In this document: piece after piece, positions 10,815-23,049 of the stretch | Numbering within the stretch: the first letter of the stretch is position 1 | Layout of the letters: each line of letters starts with the position of its first letter | Source: Verticillium longisporum | Taxonomy: Eukaryota; Ascomycota; Sordariomycetes; Glomerellales; Plectosphaerellaceae | Direction of reading: 5' to 3' | Assembly: GCA_019188255.1 (NCBI GenBank) | Contig: JAETXT010000009.1 | Coordinates: 1,550,001-1,614,000 of the forward strand | Length of the DNA: 64,000 bases | The notes under the pieces: model-generated | Databases searched by the model: none | What the model was told of the DNA's origin: nothing | The model's input: the letters and a program-made list of their open reading frames with translations, nothing else | Made by a program: the position numbers and the translations under genes

Positions 10815-11312
10815 GGCGACCTTGTCCCACCTGTATGAGAATTAGAAGCTTCAAGACGACAACAAGGTCTCACGCAAACAGACAGACGCTACCGCAGGTC
10901 GTCGATGAGGGGTCGAAAGAAGGCTGGATGAAGTGGGTTTCGACTCACGGTTTTCGCCCCGTCTGCCGCCCGCCGCTTCCGTCAGTGGTATGACCGTTCG
11001 CTGAGGGCAGTCCCACACCGTTTTCGTGACGTTTGACACGGCCAGTCCGCACCGTCATCACGACCCCTATCTTACAAGGTAGGTACCTCGGTTAGGGCTC
11101 AAGATCCAGCTTGAAGACAGAGCAGAGTCAGTCTATGGTGAATTTGTCTTTCGTATATGCATCTTTTGCTTCTCGCGAGCCGTCTCTCCTGGTTCTTCTC
11201 ATGTAAACATACAGTGCCCACAGTTTATGCTCATCATCATCATGCGACAGACATCCATGCTTGCTGCTCCTCCTTGGTAACCAACACGAGCTGCCCAGAA
11301 ACCCTTCCTCCT
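10815..11312. other. Intergenic region between Yae1-like gene and MFS gene
   Basis: This holds the 5' flank of the Yae1-like gene and the 3' flank of the MFS gene. AGGTA-type words are clustered at about 11071-11100. No gene seen. Confidence 0.5.
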
Positions 11313-12871
11313 CTACAGCTCCTTCTTCTCCTTCGGCACCTTGGCCTTGACCGACCCCGGTGGCGTCTTGAGGCCAGAAAACACAGCGACGGCAACGACA
11401 GTGATGCCGGCACCGCCCATGCCGTACGCCACCTCGCGGCCGGCCCACCAGTAGACGCTCGTGAAGAGAATGGGGCCGAGCCCGCGACCCAGCTGGCCCC
11501 AGCTGCGCAGAATGCCGAGCTTGCCGCCGCGCTCGCCCTCGCCGGCCTCGAAGCTGCTGAGCGCGATGAGGCCCGCGACGACCGTCGCCGACGTCATGGC
11601 GAGGCAGGGCGCGGCGGCGTGGAGGCCGGCCGCCGTGGTCGTGCGGCCGAGGAGGACAAACCCCGTCAGGCTCGCGCCGACGCCGAGCCGAACGGAACCG
11701 AGCGGCGGCAGGCGGCGCGTCACGCCGCCCTGCAGGAGCGAGGCGACGAGGCCGACGAAGCCCAGGAGGCGGCCGTTCTTGGCCGAGCCGTAGCCGAAGA
11801 GGTCGTACGTCATGAAGGACAGCGATGACTCCATGCCCGAGAAGAAGAGGAGGAAGACAAAGTGCACGGCGTTGAGGAGGAAATGCGAGTTTGTCCTCTG
11901 CGTCGGCGTCGTCTTCGTCGTCTGGCCCTTGGTGCTGGCGTCAACCTGCACTTCGTCATTCTTCTTCTTCTTCTTGTCGTCGCCTGCCGTCTTGCCAAGC
12001 CCGGTAAGTGCAGGAAGGGTCTCGGGCAGGCAGAAGTAGAGGTAGACCGTCTCGGTGACGATGAGCGCGAGGCTGACGCCGGCGGCGGGGGCAAAGGGGT
12101 TTTCGCGGACGGTGGAGATGGTGCTGAGCCAGGCGCCGAGCCCGGGCCCAAAGGTGAAGGCGATGCTGAAGCACGCGCCGATGAGCGCCATGGTCGAGCC
12201 TCGGGAGGCGTCATCCGAAATGTCCGTCGCCATGGCCGTCGCGAGCTGGACGTTGCCCTCGGACAGGCCGCCGACGACGCGCGAGGCGACGAATGTGCGA
12301 AAGTCAACCGCGCACACCCAGAGGAGGACAGAAACAATGTTGCCCATCATGGACGCGAGCAGGGCGGTCCGGCGGCCATGACGGTCGGAGAGGTGGCCAA
12401 TGATGGGCGATGCGACGGCTTGCAAGAGTCTAGGAATAGAGAGTGGTGATTAGCTGATGGTCATTACGTGCTGATGGCGGGGTAGGAGGAGGAGGAGGAG
12501 GAAGAGGGCGGTCGCACGAGAAGAGGCTGCCCAGGGCGCCGCCGAGCAGGACAATGTCGTAGCGAGAGTCGATAGGGCGCGAGAAGGACGCCTTGTATTT
12601 GTTCAAGTAGGTAATGACATTTTGTAGGAGCGTCTGTGGGTTGCCGGATATGGTGGAAGGCGCCTCGCGATCGCGGTAGAACTCGAGCAGTTTCGGAAAC
12701 AGTGGCAGGATGAAGGTGAAGGAGATCTAGACAGATGGTCAGCCACATTGCTTGCCCACGCGGCGCCACGTTGTGTCCCACGAGACATACCAGATCGAGA
12801 AGAAGCGACACGGCAATGACCTTGAGGACCCTCTTGCGCGTGGCCGGGTCTATGGGCGAAGATGAAGCCAT
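11313..12871 (-). CDS. Major facilitator superfamily transporter, MFSD10/tetracycline-efflux-like
   Basis: A 12-helix secondary carrier of about 468 residues. Exons are 12871-12791, 12726-12518 and 12429-11313; all three phases agree. Exon 1 holds the start of helix 1 (VLKVIAVSLLLDL), continued in exon 2 as ISFTFILPLFPKLLEFY. Exon 2 ends and exon 3 begins across LGGALGSLFSLLQAVASPIIG, followed by the MFS motif A (GHLSDRHGRR) in the loop between helices 2 and 3. Other landmarks are SRVVGGLSEGNVQLATAMATD and GPGLGAWLS. A long cytoplasmic loop with a Lys run (DDKKKKKNDE) separates the two halves. This layout matches the MFSD10/YCR023C group of fungal carriers; the substrate is unknown. No export-cluster partners lie nearby, so a housekeeping role is more likely. 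Confidence 0.85.
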
Positions 12872-15800
12872 GATCGGGGACCAGCCGCGATAGGGATCTC
12901 GAGGCGTTAGGAAATCAGAGGTTGGCGGGTCGAAAGGGGGTGGCAAAGAGCGACGACAAAGTTGGCTTGGACAGGCTGTCAAGAATAGTCTAAGAAGGAA
13001 GAAGCAGATGAAGAAGCCAGAGGAAATATCGTGGCCGTTCGTAGGGTGAGAAAATGAAGCAGCAACCGAGCTGGTGCGCGCGCGTACACACAACCGGCAG
13101 ATCTAGGTTTGGCCTTTGTTCTTTTTTGGTGCTGAGCCACCTTGCCTATGCCGCGTGGAGTGCCGGACGAGTGACATCGTGGCCCCCCTCGGCGGTCCAA
13201 GCTCCCGCACCGCGCCCCGCTGCAGGTATCCCGAATAGGGGGTGAACGCGCTGGAGTCAAAACTGTTAGCGTGCGTTAGCGACCCCCTGGCGCGCACCTT
13301 GACCTGCGAGGGTCCCCATGCACAGAGCCTGTTTTAGTTCCAGGGGTTGCCAGATCCGGCTCCATCAGCCTGCCATATCTAGCCACCTAGGCAGATAGCA
13401 CGGTACCTTACCTTACCTACCTACCACGAGAAGGACATGTCCAGAGAGCATGTCGAGGCTTGCGAGCATTGGTGCTGTAGGTGCTGTAGGTGCTGTAGGT
13501 GCTGTAGGTGCTGTTTGACAGCAGTCTTGGCTTCAAAAAAGACAAGAATCACAAACGCACAGAAACAAATCCGCTAGGCCTGGCAGTGCGTTTCATGCTT
13601 TGCGAGAATAAAGAAACCACAAACGAACGAGCCATCCGGCTAACCGACCCATCTGGAGATGCGGCTGCTGTACCAGGAAATCCACACTGTCAGTGAACGA
13701 TGCGCAGAGCTGCGAATGCTGGTTCCATTTTTGAGGCACTTGGTATCCTACCAGAGCCGAATTTAGAAGATATGAATTGTCGGACATGCCCCCTATGCAA
13801 GTAGGGGTGTATTCGGCAGCCTGCCTTCCTCCCGAACTCCGATACAGAGGCCAATCAGGACGTTGTTAAACGTCATGACCAGAGGATGAGAGAGACTAGG
13901 GGATGGGTCAACCATAAACTTTCTGTGCACGTTGCGTTGGTTCAAAGCACCCTCACCGACACGGCAACAGCGGCAAGTAGTGATGCGACGAAGAAGTCTG
14001 TTAAACGTCTAGCTTGAACCCATAATAGAAGGACGAGTCCAAAGGCCCGACGACGACTGCCCGCGCCGCTGACTGTCCGGCGGCGTCCATGTCCTGGCAC
14101 CCAGTGTCTCAGTTCGGATCTAGGACAGCCGAAGCTAGGATTAGAGCAGGTCCATTCTCAGATCATCTCATTGATGCACTGGCGGTAGACCCGTTCTTCT
14201 GTACGATGTCGGCCCCATGCTGGACGCAATTTCACCCCCAAAGCCAATTTATCATGGCGCTAGGAAGCACCATGCCTGTCTGGGCCTCTGACCTGGACCG
14301 CCGCCTCCGGATTGCCGACTAGCCTCCGTGCGGCGGTCAGGATACTCCACCATGCCGCCTTCGACGGCCCCGGGACGACATTACTGTGGGGTTCTAGGGC
14401 ATGTTATCCTCCGTCAAAGCCGCAGCGGCGGCCGGCACTGCGCCTTGCTAGCATTGATGCCGCTGCACTTGTTGCGAGGCCTTTCTGGACGCGCATCGAC
14501 AACGCGTTTCTACCTCTCGTCAGTATGTGCCACGTCAGATGGACAATTGGTCTCTTACGACTACAGCAACAACAACAGTGAGGATGTAAGATCTGAAATC
14601 TTGGCTCCGGGTCTCGTTCGCTCATCATGAACAATCGTCTCTCAAGCGTTTCTCCCGCCCTTGACCGCGCTGCGGCCTGCCGTGCTGCCGTTGCGCGCGG
14701 CCTGTGCCTCCCTCTTCAAGCCCTGGCCCGAAGAGGCGGCGTGTGCGGCATCGGCTTGGCTGTTCGGACCTGCAGGTCGGGAAGCGTCGCGCTTCGGCCC
14801 CGGGGTGGGCACAAAAGTGGTGTCGTAACCGGAGCGTCCCATCTCCACTTCTCGTGATATCTGGCAAACTGATGTTGAAATCGCCAAACTGCAGACGTTT
14901 CTGTATGCTCGTGAACAAACGTCGATCAGCCCGGTGGGAGCTGGCGTGTCAGTTCAGCGCTACGCGAATGACAGTTCTGGCGCGCGTGATGTAGTCCGTC
15001 AGGAAAGATATAGCTGTCTGATGTTGTCGTCTGATCGTTGGTCTTAAATGACATGGTCTTCCTTTTGATGCTGTCCAGGTATGGGTTGCTTGTCTGTTTG
15101 TCTAGATGTCTCCTCCTCGGCTGGCCGTGGACGACGGGATGATTTGTGTTTGATGAGAGTGAAAACTGTCGTGTAGAGAAATCAACAGCAGCGGAAGCAA
15201 TGTTGATCAAGGCAAAGTGCTCTATATCTTTTATGACTCGGGCTGGAACTGACGGTACAAGGAAAAAAGTCTTGAAAGGTGCGGATTTCTTTTCTTTCGG
15301 CGAGGTGAGACATTGGTCAGCCCGTTGGTATTTTGTTGGGCCCAGGGAGCAGCGCGGAGGGCGTTGCACAATCGGGCCATTGCGACAGGGAGAACAACCT
15401 CGTCAAGGTGCGTATTGGACGGCTCGGGGAGATTGTGGATGTTCACAGCGTGTCGTGACCTCTGCTCAGGCCGATGATGGCGCCGACGAGGTGGTCGGAG
15501 AATGCTTCTTTCTTGCTTGGTGCACAGGGCCCAATCCGACATGTCAGTGTCGTTGTTTTCTTTTTTTGGAGCGTCATGACCATCCAGGGTTCGTTGTCTT
15601 GGGCGGGTTTCGTCCGCCTGTGCCGACCTGATGATGCCGTGACAGCCTGTTTCTCTCGATCAGTCATTTCCTCCATAAGTTCATCATGTCGTCTGGGGGG
15701 ACGCCTTTTACCGAGTGATACAGCTAGGTTGTTTGAGGAGAGTCAGGTAGGGACTCCGAAGCCCAGCCAATATTGTTTTTCCGTCGGAGATCATCTTGGG

Positions 15801-17204
15801 TTTCGGCTGGCACGCCACCAACATCAGCCAGACGGAGCATCTCGATCTTGGGGGTGCCCACTGAAGTCCATGTCAACGGCATTGCGCGAGAGCCTATCGT
15901 GGAATGCAGATTGAAGACCAGTGGGGTGGGATGCTGGGGCAACTAGTGATCATGGCGTTTCCAGTAATGCAGCAATCCCAAGGATGGATGGGTGTTTCGG
16001 AAGACGATGGGAAAGGTGAGATGGGCAATGGCATTCTTAGAAAGCGACAGCATCACGGTCGTCGGTTACGTGATGAGGCACCAGTATGTCTAGGTAAGCT
16101 GAGGCCTCCTCGCAGCGCCTGTGCAATGCTAGCCTCGTACGATTGCGAGGGCCAGGCATGAAGTAGAAGTGACCTGTGGGTTCCAGCTGCCCCCCAAGGT
16201 ACTAGAGGTAGGTAGGTAGGCAGGTACGACGGGGTAAGGTAGGGAAGGCATGTTGAGCCCTCATTGTCTCGCTCTGCCTGTGTCGCAGCTTGCCCAATTG
16301 ACCCCTCATCTCAGTATCATGCCGCAAACGGTCAAATACCAATCGCCCTGGGTACTATGGCTTGGGCTCGTTTGGGCTCAGCATGCTTGGCTATGCATGA
16401 GTACGCCGCCGGGAGAGATATTTCGGTACGCATTACCTGAAGCGACCGATTGACGTGGCCATTGGGTTGACGAAGGTGGTCTGATGGTCTGATGTCTCTT
16501 CCTTCGATATTCACCCCTCACCTCATCCCCCAGGATATGCGACAGACAGGCGCCCGTACAAGGCATCGCCGATAGGCACATCAGCAGCGAGCCGAATCGC
16601 TCTCTGCCACGTCATTGCTCATCGTATCGACAGTTTAACACAGATATGGCCACCAAGATTGGTCAAAAAAAGACCAAATAAAATACGGGAATAACAATCA
16701 TTCACCTGGTCGGGGTGGATGCTACACTATTTCATCCACCTAACCCCGGAAAGCTCGGCAACATTACCTGCAGACCGCTGTCACTACCATGGACGCGGAG
16801 CTCCCGCAGGCTTGATTTCTTGGCAGTGGTGCTCTCCCGGAACGCCTGTGGTACGCCGCTAGAGCTTCCGCCCGAAGCGGGCTGGACTGGCTATGTTCAC
16901 GAACCATCCACCTCGCTCTCTGGATTGGACAAGCACCAGATCGAACGGTCACACTTACGCAACCAGGCGGCGGCGTTTTACAAGCCCCCCCTCCACTGGC
17001 GCTGTTCAAATGTCGTCATCCTAATGCGGTATCGAGCTTGGGCAGAGCTGGGTAGAGCTGCAGCAGCTTGGACGAGAGCTCAGCTCTTATACTCTGACGC
17101 CGCCTCCCTCCCCCGCGTCGTTGCTCGCTCTGCTTCTCATCGTCCGTTCTTGAGACAACAGCCCATCTCGCGAGTGTATTGGATCCTTCGATATCTTCAT
17201 CATC
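12872..17204. other. 4.3 kb gene-poor region
   Basis: No gene could be supported. The first part is the MFS promoter, and the last part, with pyrimidine-rich sequence up to 17204, is the promoter of glutamate decarboxylase. AGGTA/TACCT clusters lie at about 13385-13427 and 16195-16250, and a 9-base tandem repeat at 13471-13515. Minus-strand fragments around 15230-15940 look faintly protein-like but are broken by stops in every frame; they could be a decayed gene. Confidence 0.45.
13471..13515 (+). repeat. Tandem repeat, five copies of GGTGCTGTA
   Basis: Five head-to-tail copies of the 9-mer, the last ending in T instead of A. It is a minisatellite in non-coding DNA. Confidence 0.95.
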
Positions 17205-18994
17205 ATGTCTCTTGCAACCCACGTCGACCCGGATGAGATCATCCAGCGACTCCAGGCGTCTCACATCACCGCACCAGGCCACACTAATCTGAACAGCCAA
17301 GGGAGAGCTGCCCACATCCACCCATTTGACACCCAATATTCGAGTCAAGAAAACATCCCTAAGTTCAAGATTCCTCAAGATGGTGCCCCAGCTGATACGG
17401 TCTACCACATGGTGAGGAACCAGCTGGATCTCGATGGCAAGCCAAACTTGAACCTCGCCAGGTAAGCCTGCACGAATGCTCCCTTTTGACTTGGTACAAG
17501 TTTCTTACGCCGGCACAGCTTCGTCAGCACGTTCCTCGAGCCGAATGCCCAGCAATTGATGGAGGAGAACTTGACGAAGAATCTGGCTGACTCGGACGAG
17601 TATCCGGCCATGATGGAGATCCATCAGCGATGCATCAGCATCATTGCTCACCTCTGGGGCGTACAGCCCGGTGAGAGGGCAATTGGTTCCGCCTGCACAG
17701 GTTCTTCTGAAGCCATCCATCTTGGCGGCCTCGCCATGAAACGCAGATGGCAGGAGAAGCGAAAGGCTGAAGGCAAGGACACATCCAAGCCCAACATTAT
17801 CATGGGCGCCAACGCACAAGTCGCCCTGGAGAAGTTTGCTCGGTATTTCGAAGTCGAGGCCCGTATCCTACCCGTCAGCGCGGAAAGCCGCTTCCGTCTT
17901 GATCCGGAGCTGGTAAAGGAGAACATTGACGAGAACACGATTGGCGTATTTGTCATCCTCGGAAGCACTTACACAGGTCATTACGAGCCGGTCGAAGAAA
18001 TCTCGAAGATTCTTGACGACTATGAGGCAAAGACGGGTGTTGATATTCCAATCCACGTCGATGCTGCTTCTGGCGGCTTCATCGCCCCATTCACCGACGC
18101 TGGTGCCGGTGGCGCCAAGTGGTGGGTTCCTTCGCTCTGTGAACAGATTCTACAGGACTAACCTCATTGATCAGGAACTTTGAACTTCCCAGAGTCAAGT
18201 CCATCAATACTTCGGGTCACAAGTTTGGTCTTGTGAGCGCAGGCCTCGGCTGGATCATCTGGCGGGACGAAGCCTACCTTCCCGAATTCCTCGTCTTTGA
18301 GTTGCACTATCTCGGTGGCACCGAAAAGTCTTACACACTCAACTTTTCCCGACCTGGTGCGCAGGTTGTCGTTCAATACTACAACCTTGTGCATCTTGGG
18401 TTCTCCGGGTACCGCGGTATCATGGAGAATTGTCTCACAAATGCGCGCTTGCTGGCCAACAGTTTGGAAGAAACAGGCTGGTATACGGTCGTATCCGATA
18501 TTCACCGACGCGTCGATGGCGGATCCGACAGGGCACCCAAGTCGGGAACTGAGGGCGCTGAACAAGAGCCCCCCCGCGAGACCTCGGCGGATTACGTTGC
18601 TGGCCTGCCCGTCGTTTCATTCCGTCTCACCGACGAGTTCCAGAAGCAGTACAGCCACATCAAACAGGAGACAGTGTCGCTGTTCTTGCGTGCCAAGGGT
18701 TGGATCATTCCCAATTACGCGCTGCCGCCCAGCGAGGAGAAGACGGAAATCCTGCGAGTAGTCGTTCGTGAAAATATGACCTTCGACCTCTTGGAGCTCC
18801 TGCTTACCGATATTGTGACGGTTACGGAGACGCTCATTGAGGACGACAAGGTCGATCTATCCTCGCTGAAGCGGCATCACATTGGCCACGGCAGGCGGCC
18901 CGTCACCAAGCAAGATCACGAGAGGCACAAGCGCAGACTTGAGGGTCACGGTAAGAAGAGGCCGCAGGACGGCATTCACAGGACGGTGTGTTAG
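17205..18994 (+). CDS. Glutamate decarboxylase, PLP-dependent
   Basis: Converts glutamate to GABA and CO2 in the cytosol, feeding the GABA shunt and acid or oxidative stress tolerance. Exons are 17205-17461, 17519-18121 and 18175-18994; both introns are short (57 and 53 bp) with GTAAGC/CACAG and GTGGGT/ATCAG ends and phases that fit. The product is 559 residues. Family landmarks: SACTGSSEAIHLGGLAMKRRW, IPIHVDAASGGFIAPF (the Asp that pairs with the cofactor ring), and SGHKFGLVSAGLGW, where Lys at about residue 303 is the expected Schiff-base lysine. A charged, poorly conserved insertion (SGTEGAEQEPPRET) lies near residue 405, and the C-terminus is His/Arg/Lys-rich (HHIGHGRRPVTKQDHERHKR). The start is preceded by a clean leader and matches the N-terminus of fungal homologues. 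Confidence 0.95.
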
Positions 18995-19075
18995 ATAGGG
19001 TGACAGGGGAGAAATGGCTTCCGCAGTAATTAACCCTTTCTGTTGTATGTCTTTCATCACCATGGCGTCTCTGGC

Positions 19076-20273
19076 TCAGCCCACCATGCTTCTCCTGTTC
19101 GCCCCCGTGAATTGCACATTTTCATTACCAACCACGCCCGTCTTAACGTTACCAATACCCGCCACCTCACCGCTGCCACCGGCCTGCATCACAGAGGCAT
19201 AGTTGTCGGCCATGAGCTGCACGCCAGAGACGAAGTCTTGACCGTCAAAGGCGCAGTGGCCACCGTTGGGTGTGCCGTCAACGGTTTGCAGGGCGTTGAT
19301 CTGATCGGCCGACAAGCCCTGGGTCTGCAGGACGTCTTCGTAGGCCTGGATACCGGCAGGTATGGCGCCCTGCAGCAGGTCGAGCTCCTGCGTGGTCGTC
19401 TGGAAGTGCACACGCGCGCCGGTGAGAGCGGCGGCGCTGGCGTCGGTGACGGCGACCTGGGGCGGCATGGCGCCGCAGTTGAGCATGACGCCCGTGGCGC
19501 CAAAGGCGTCCATGTGCGCGGGCATGACGAAGCCGGAGAGCAGCAGGGAGCCGCCGCTGACGCCGGTAAGGAAGACGTTGGAGGCGTTGAAGCCCACGAC
19601 CTGGGGCAGGGTGTGGTTGCCGAGGCTGGTTTCGCCCTGGGCGTGGGCGACGCCGCCGTTGCGGACGAGGCCCTGACCGCCTCCCCAGAAGAGGTTCGCA
19701 TTGGGCGCGAGGATGGCGACGCCGGCGAGGTTGGCTTGCGCCGCCTGGTTGGGAAAGTCGAAGAAGGACTGGCCGCCGTCGCCGTGGAGGAGCACGTTGA
19801 GGCCCATGGTGCCCGCTGCGCCCGGGGTCTGGGCCGCACCCGCGACAGGGTTGGCCGTGTTGACGGGGCTGTCGGCGACGAACTGGTCGGCGGGCATGGA
19901 GACCCTGAAGCGCAGAGGGAGGCCGCTGGGAGACTGTTAGTCGGGCTCTGACGGCGAAGGGGTAGCAGAGGGATGAGGTGGCAGGTCGGTTGGCTTACTT
20001 GACTTCAGCAGTCATGTCGAGGATCGTGGAACCGTCGGTGGCCTCGGAGATTCCCTGAGGCACCCGGGCTGCCTGTTGCTGTGCCGTTTGTCTGTTGCCT
20101 CTCCCGTTGCCTCCGCCATTGCCGTTGCCTCTGCCATTGCCGTTGCCTCTGCCATTGCCGTTGCCGTTGCCGTTCCCTCCCGGCCTGCGGTTCTGCGGTT
20201 TTGGGCTCGGCGCCGCGTTCACCACGAGGAGGAGCAGCGTCAGGGCCGCGAGTAATGAGCGGACGTTCAACAT
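19076..20273 (-). CDS. Secreted hydrolase-like protein with Gly/Asn-repeat N-terminus
   Basis: A 374-residue secreted protein. Exons are 20273-19999 and 19925-19076; the 73-bp intron (GTAAGC...CTCCCAG, with a CTAAC branch site) joins MTAEV to NGLPLRFRV. The start opens a signal peptide (MLNVRSLLAALTLLLLVVNAAPS). Residues about 30-60 are a Gly-Asn/Arg repeat (NGNGNGRGNGNGRGNGN). The folded part has LNVLLHGDGGQSFFDF, a likely oxyanion-hole region, then NVFLTGVSGGSLLLSGF with a GxSxG-type nucleophile elbow and LNCGAMPPQVAV; a His in GGHCAFDG could complete the site. This suggests an alpha/beta hydrolase fold. Fungal relatives that I recall are often labelled 'cyclin-like F-box', which nothing in this sequence supports. 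Substrate unknown. Confidence 0.78.
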
Positions 20274-21040
20274 CCTGCTTCGATCGTAGGTTTACCGGCG
20301 GGTCGCTACTCTTGTCTTAAAATGGTGGGCTGGCCTGAGCTCGACGCCGAAGAATTTCCAGAATTCTCCGAAGAAGCCAAGAGAAGAAGAGGGGAGGGCC
20401 AAGACGAACCCATCGGGCTTGCCCTGTGTCTTTATGTAGGTACGGACCATGCCCGCGACTTGGGACGACAGGAGTATCGTGAAGGGTTGAGCCCCTGGGC
20501 CCCATCCGTGCTGCCACTTTGTGTTTTGCAACTCTCCTCCCTCTCGGAAGCGAGCGTCGGTTGCCGCCTGTTCCATCCGGAAACAGTGGAGGATGTAACG
20601 AGCTCTCCGGGCGTGCTTGTTTCGTCCGACCGGGACGTGTGTGAGGATTCAGGCACGGGGGCGGAGGAGGCCCGTTCCCCCTTTTTGCTGGTGGAGTCGT
20701 GACAATCTTGAGACTTGACAGGGCGTAGGCATGTCCGATGCCCGTTCAATTGAGACGGGCCGCCTCCGTTGTTGAATGTGGGAAAACACGTCTTTCCAAG
20801 AATCAACATGAATTGAATATGCACGATGGACATCGCATCACGAACACCGGGCTTGGCGTTTCTCTGTGTCCTGGTAGGCATCTCCCAGCCATGCGAGGGC
20901 CGTGCTAGCAGGGATCACTTGTTTCGGAGCCTCACGAGGTGACATGGGCCAAAAATAAAAAAAAGATCTCATGCTAAGGACTCCTTACTATTTGTTCCCC
21001 CGCGTGGCCTAACTACTAACGACGATAACTTTCACAGCAA
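20274..21040. other. Intergenic region upstream of secreted hydrolase-like gene
   Basis: This is the promoter side of the secreted protein and the 3' flank of the acyl-CoA ligase gene. No supported gene. Sequence near 20960 (AAAAATAAAAAAAAG) is A-rich. Confidence 0.5.
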
Positions 21041-23049
21041 TTACAGCTTGGCGCCCTGGGCCTTCCTGTCCGCCTTTTCCTTGTCCCGCAGCAGCCTCCG
21101 CAGGATCTTGCCGCTCGGGCTCTTGGGGATGATGTCGATAAACTCGACGCCGCCCTTGAGCCACTTGTGCCGGGCCTTGTGGTCCTCGACATGCTTGGCG
21201 ATGGCGCGCGCGACGTCCTCGTCCGAGCGGCCGTCGGCCCGCTTCGTCTTGACGACGTAGGCCTTGGGCACCTCGCCGGCGCGGTCGTCGGGGACCTGGA
21301 TGACGGCGCAGTCGGAGACGAACTCGTGGGCGAGCAGGTGGGCCTCGAGCTCGGCGGGGGCGACCTGGTGGCCCTTGACCTTGATGAGCTCCTTGATGCG
21401 GTCGACGATGACGAGGTGCTCGTTGCCCGAGGCGGCGCGGCGCACGAGCACCTCGTCGCCCGTGCGGATCCAGCGGCCGTCGTCGAGCCAGACAAACGTC
21501 TCGGCCGTCGCCTTTTCGTTGTTGAGGTAGCCCAGCACCACCGACGGCGCCTGCACGAGCAGCTCGCCGGGCGTGTCGTACGCCGTGATCTCGCGCCCCG
21601 TCGTCGGGTCGACAATCTTGGCCCGGCACGCCGGCACCAGCGAGCCCGACGAGCCCTGGTCTATGTCGTGCTCGCTCGTCGTGCTGACGGCGGTGCACGT
21701 CTCCGTCATGCCGTACGCCTGCCCGACGTGCCACGCCGGGTACTGCTTCGTCACCTCGTCGATCGTCTCCGACCCCAGCGGCGCGGCGCCCGCGTACAGG
21801 TACCGCACCGAGCTGAGGTCGTACTGGCTGCACAGCTGCTGGTTGCGGATGATCTGGATCACGATCGGGGGCACCTAAAAGAAAACGGCGGACGTCAGAA
21901 ACTAGGTCTCTGATGCACTGAGGGTTGCTTTTCGCTCGTCTTGGCGGGCAAAAAAACTCACCACGTAGAGCTGGGCAATCTTGTACTGCTGCACGGCGCT
22001 GAGGAACGTCTTGATGTCAAACTTGGGGAGCACGATGACCTCGTCGCCGCGGTAGGAATTACTGTGGGTGATGATGATGAGGCCGTAAATGTGGCTGAAC
22101 GGCAGCAGGCCCAGGTCGACCTGGGTCTCAATGTTGAGCTTTTTCCGAGCGACAGAGTCATAGGTTGTGTACTGCAGAATATTGGCAATGACGTTGAAGT
22201 GCGAGATCATGACGGCTTTCTACTCATGGCGCCGGAGGTCGTCAGTAGGTGTCGTACGGAGGATGCCAACACGGAAGAGATGGAACAGCGAAGGAAAGAT
22301 AACGAGTACGACGGACGACATACCGGCAGGCCAGACGTGCCGCTGGAGTAGCACAGGTAGGCAACCTGGCGGGCGCCCTGCCCCTTGGTCCATCGGAGAG
22401 GCTCGACGGCGGGTAGCTTCTTGCCCTCCTCGACAAGCTCGTCGAGCGTGGCAAAGGGCAGCCTGGCGGTGCTGCCCGGCGTGGCCAGGATGAAGATGCG
22501 CTCGTTGGGGATGCCGGCGGCCTTGGCGGCCTTGAGCGCCGTCTCGAGCAGGGGCTCGCAGGTGAAGAGGGCCTGGGCACCGGAGGAGCGCAGCTGGTGC
22601 TCGAGCTCGGGTGCCGAGTAGGCGGCGCTCGCGGGCGTCACGGCGCCACCCAGGCGGTGGACGGCGTGGGTCAGGGGGACGTAGTCGATCGTGTTGAGGG
22701 AGAAGAGAGCCACGACCTTGTCCCACTCTGTGCCCTCGTTGGGCGTAAAGTCGAGCTTCTTGCCGATGGCGCGCGACAGGTGGTCGACCCTTTGCCTGAC
22801 CTCGGGGACAGTGTACGTCTTGCCGGTGAGGCCGCAGGTGTAGGGATTTCTGGACTTTGCGCCGGCGTAGCGGCCATATTTCTCCGTGTTCATAAACTCG
22901 TCAATTGTGATCGAGTCGGGCGGGTCTATGGGGGAGGGGGGTTATCATCAGCTCACACCGCGACCAGGCGGGGACAATCGACTCGTCTGGAAGCAGTGGC
23001 TCATACCAATTGGCAGCTTGGGAACCCATGCTGGTGATGTGAAAACCAT
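21041..23049 (-). CDS. Acyl-CoA synthetase/4-coumarate-CoA ligase-like, peroxisomal
   Basis: An AMP-forming ligase that activates an organic acid to its CoA thioester through an acyl-adenylate. Exons are 23049-23007, 22925-22324, 22219-21962 and 21874-21041; all phases fit and the product is 578 residues. Motifs in order: YSSGTSGLPK, the phosphate-binding loop split by intron 2; LPFSHIYGLI; YAGAAPLGSETIDEV; QAYGMTETC; WIRTGDEVLV; and PKSPSGKILRR, which carries the catalytic Lys. The C-terminal tripeptide AKL is a type 1 peroxisomal targeting signal. The 4CL-like class with PTS1 is common in fungi for aromatic or fatty acid catabolism and for some secondary-metabolite pathways. No partner genes lie beside it, so the substrate stays open. 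Confidence 0.9.

Noticed and set aside
13471..13515. Possible CRISPR-like array
   Set aside because: The copies are contiguous 9-mers without spacers in a fungal genome; it is a simple minisatellite.
19043..19951. 302-codon frame on the plus strand
   Set aside because: It is antisense to the secreted hydrolase-like gene, which has a signal peptide, intron and active-site-like motif.
21167..21913. 248-codon frame on the plus strand
   Set aside because: It is a shadow of exon 4 of the acyl-CoA ligase.
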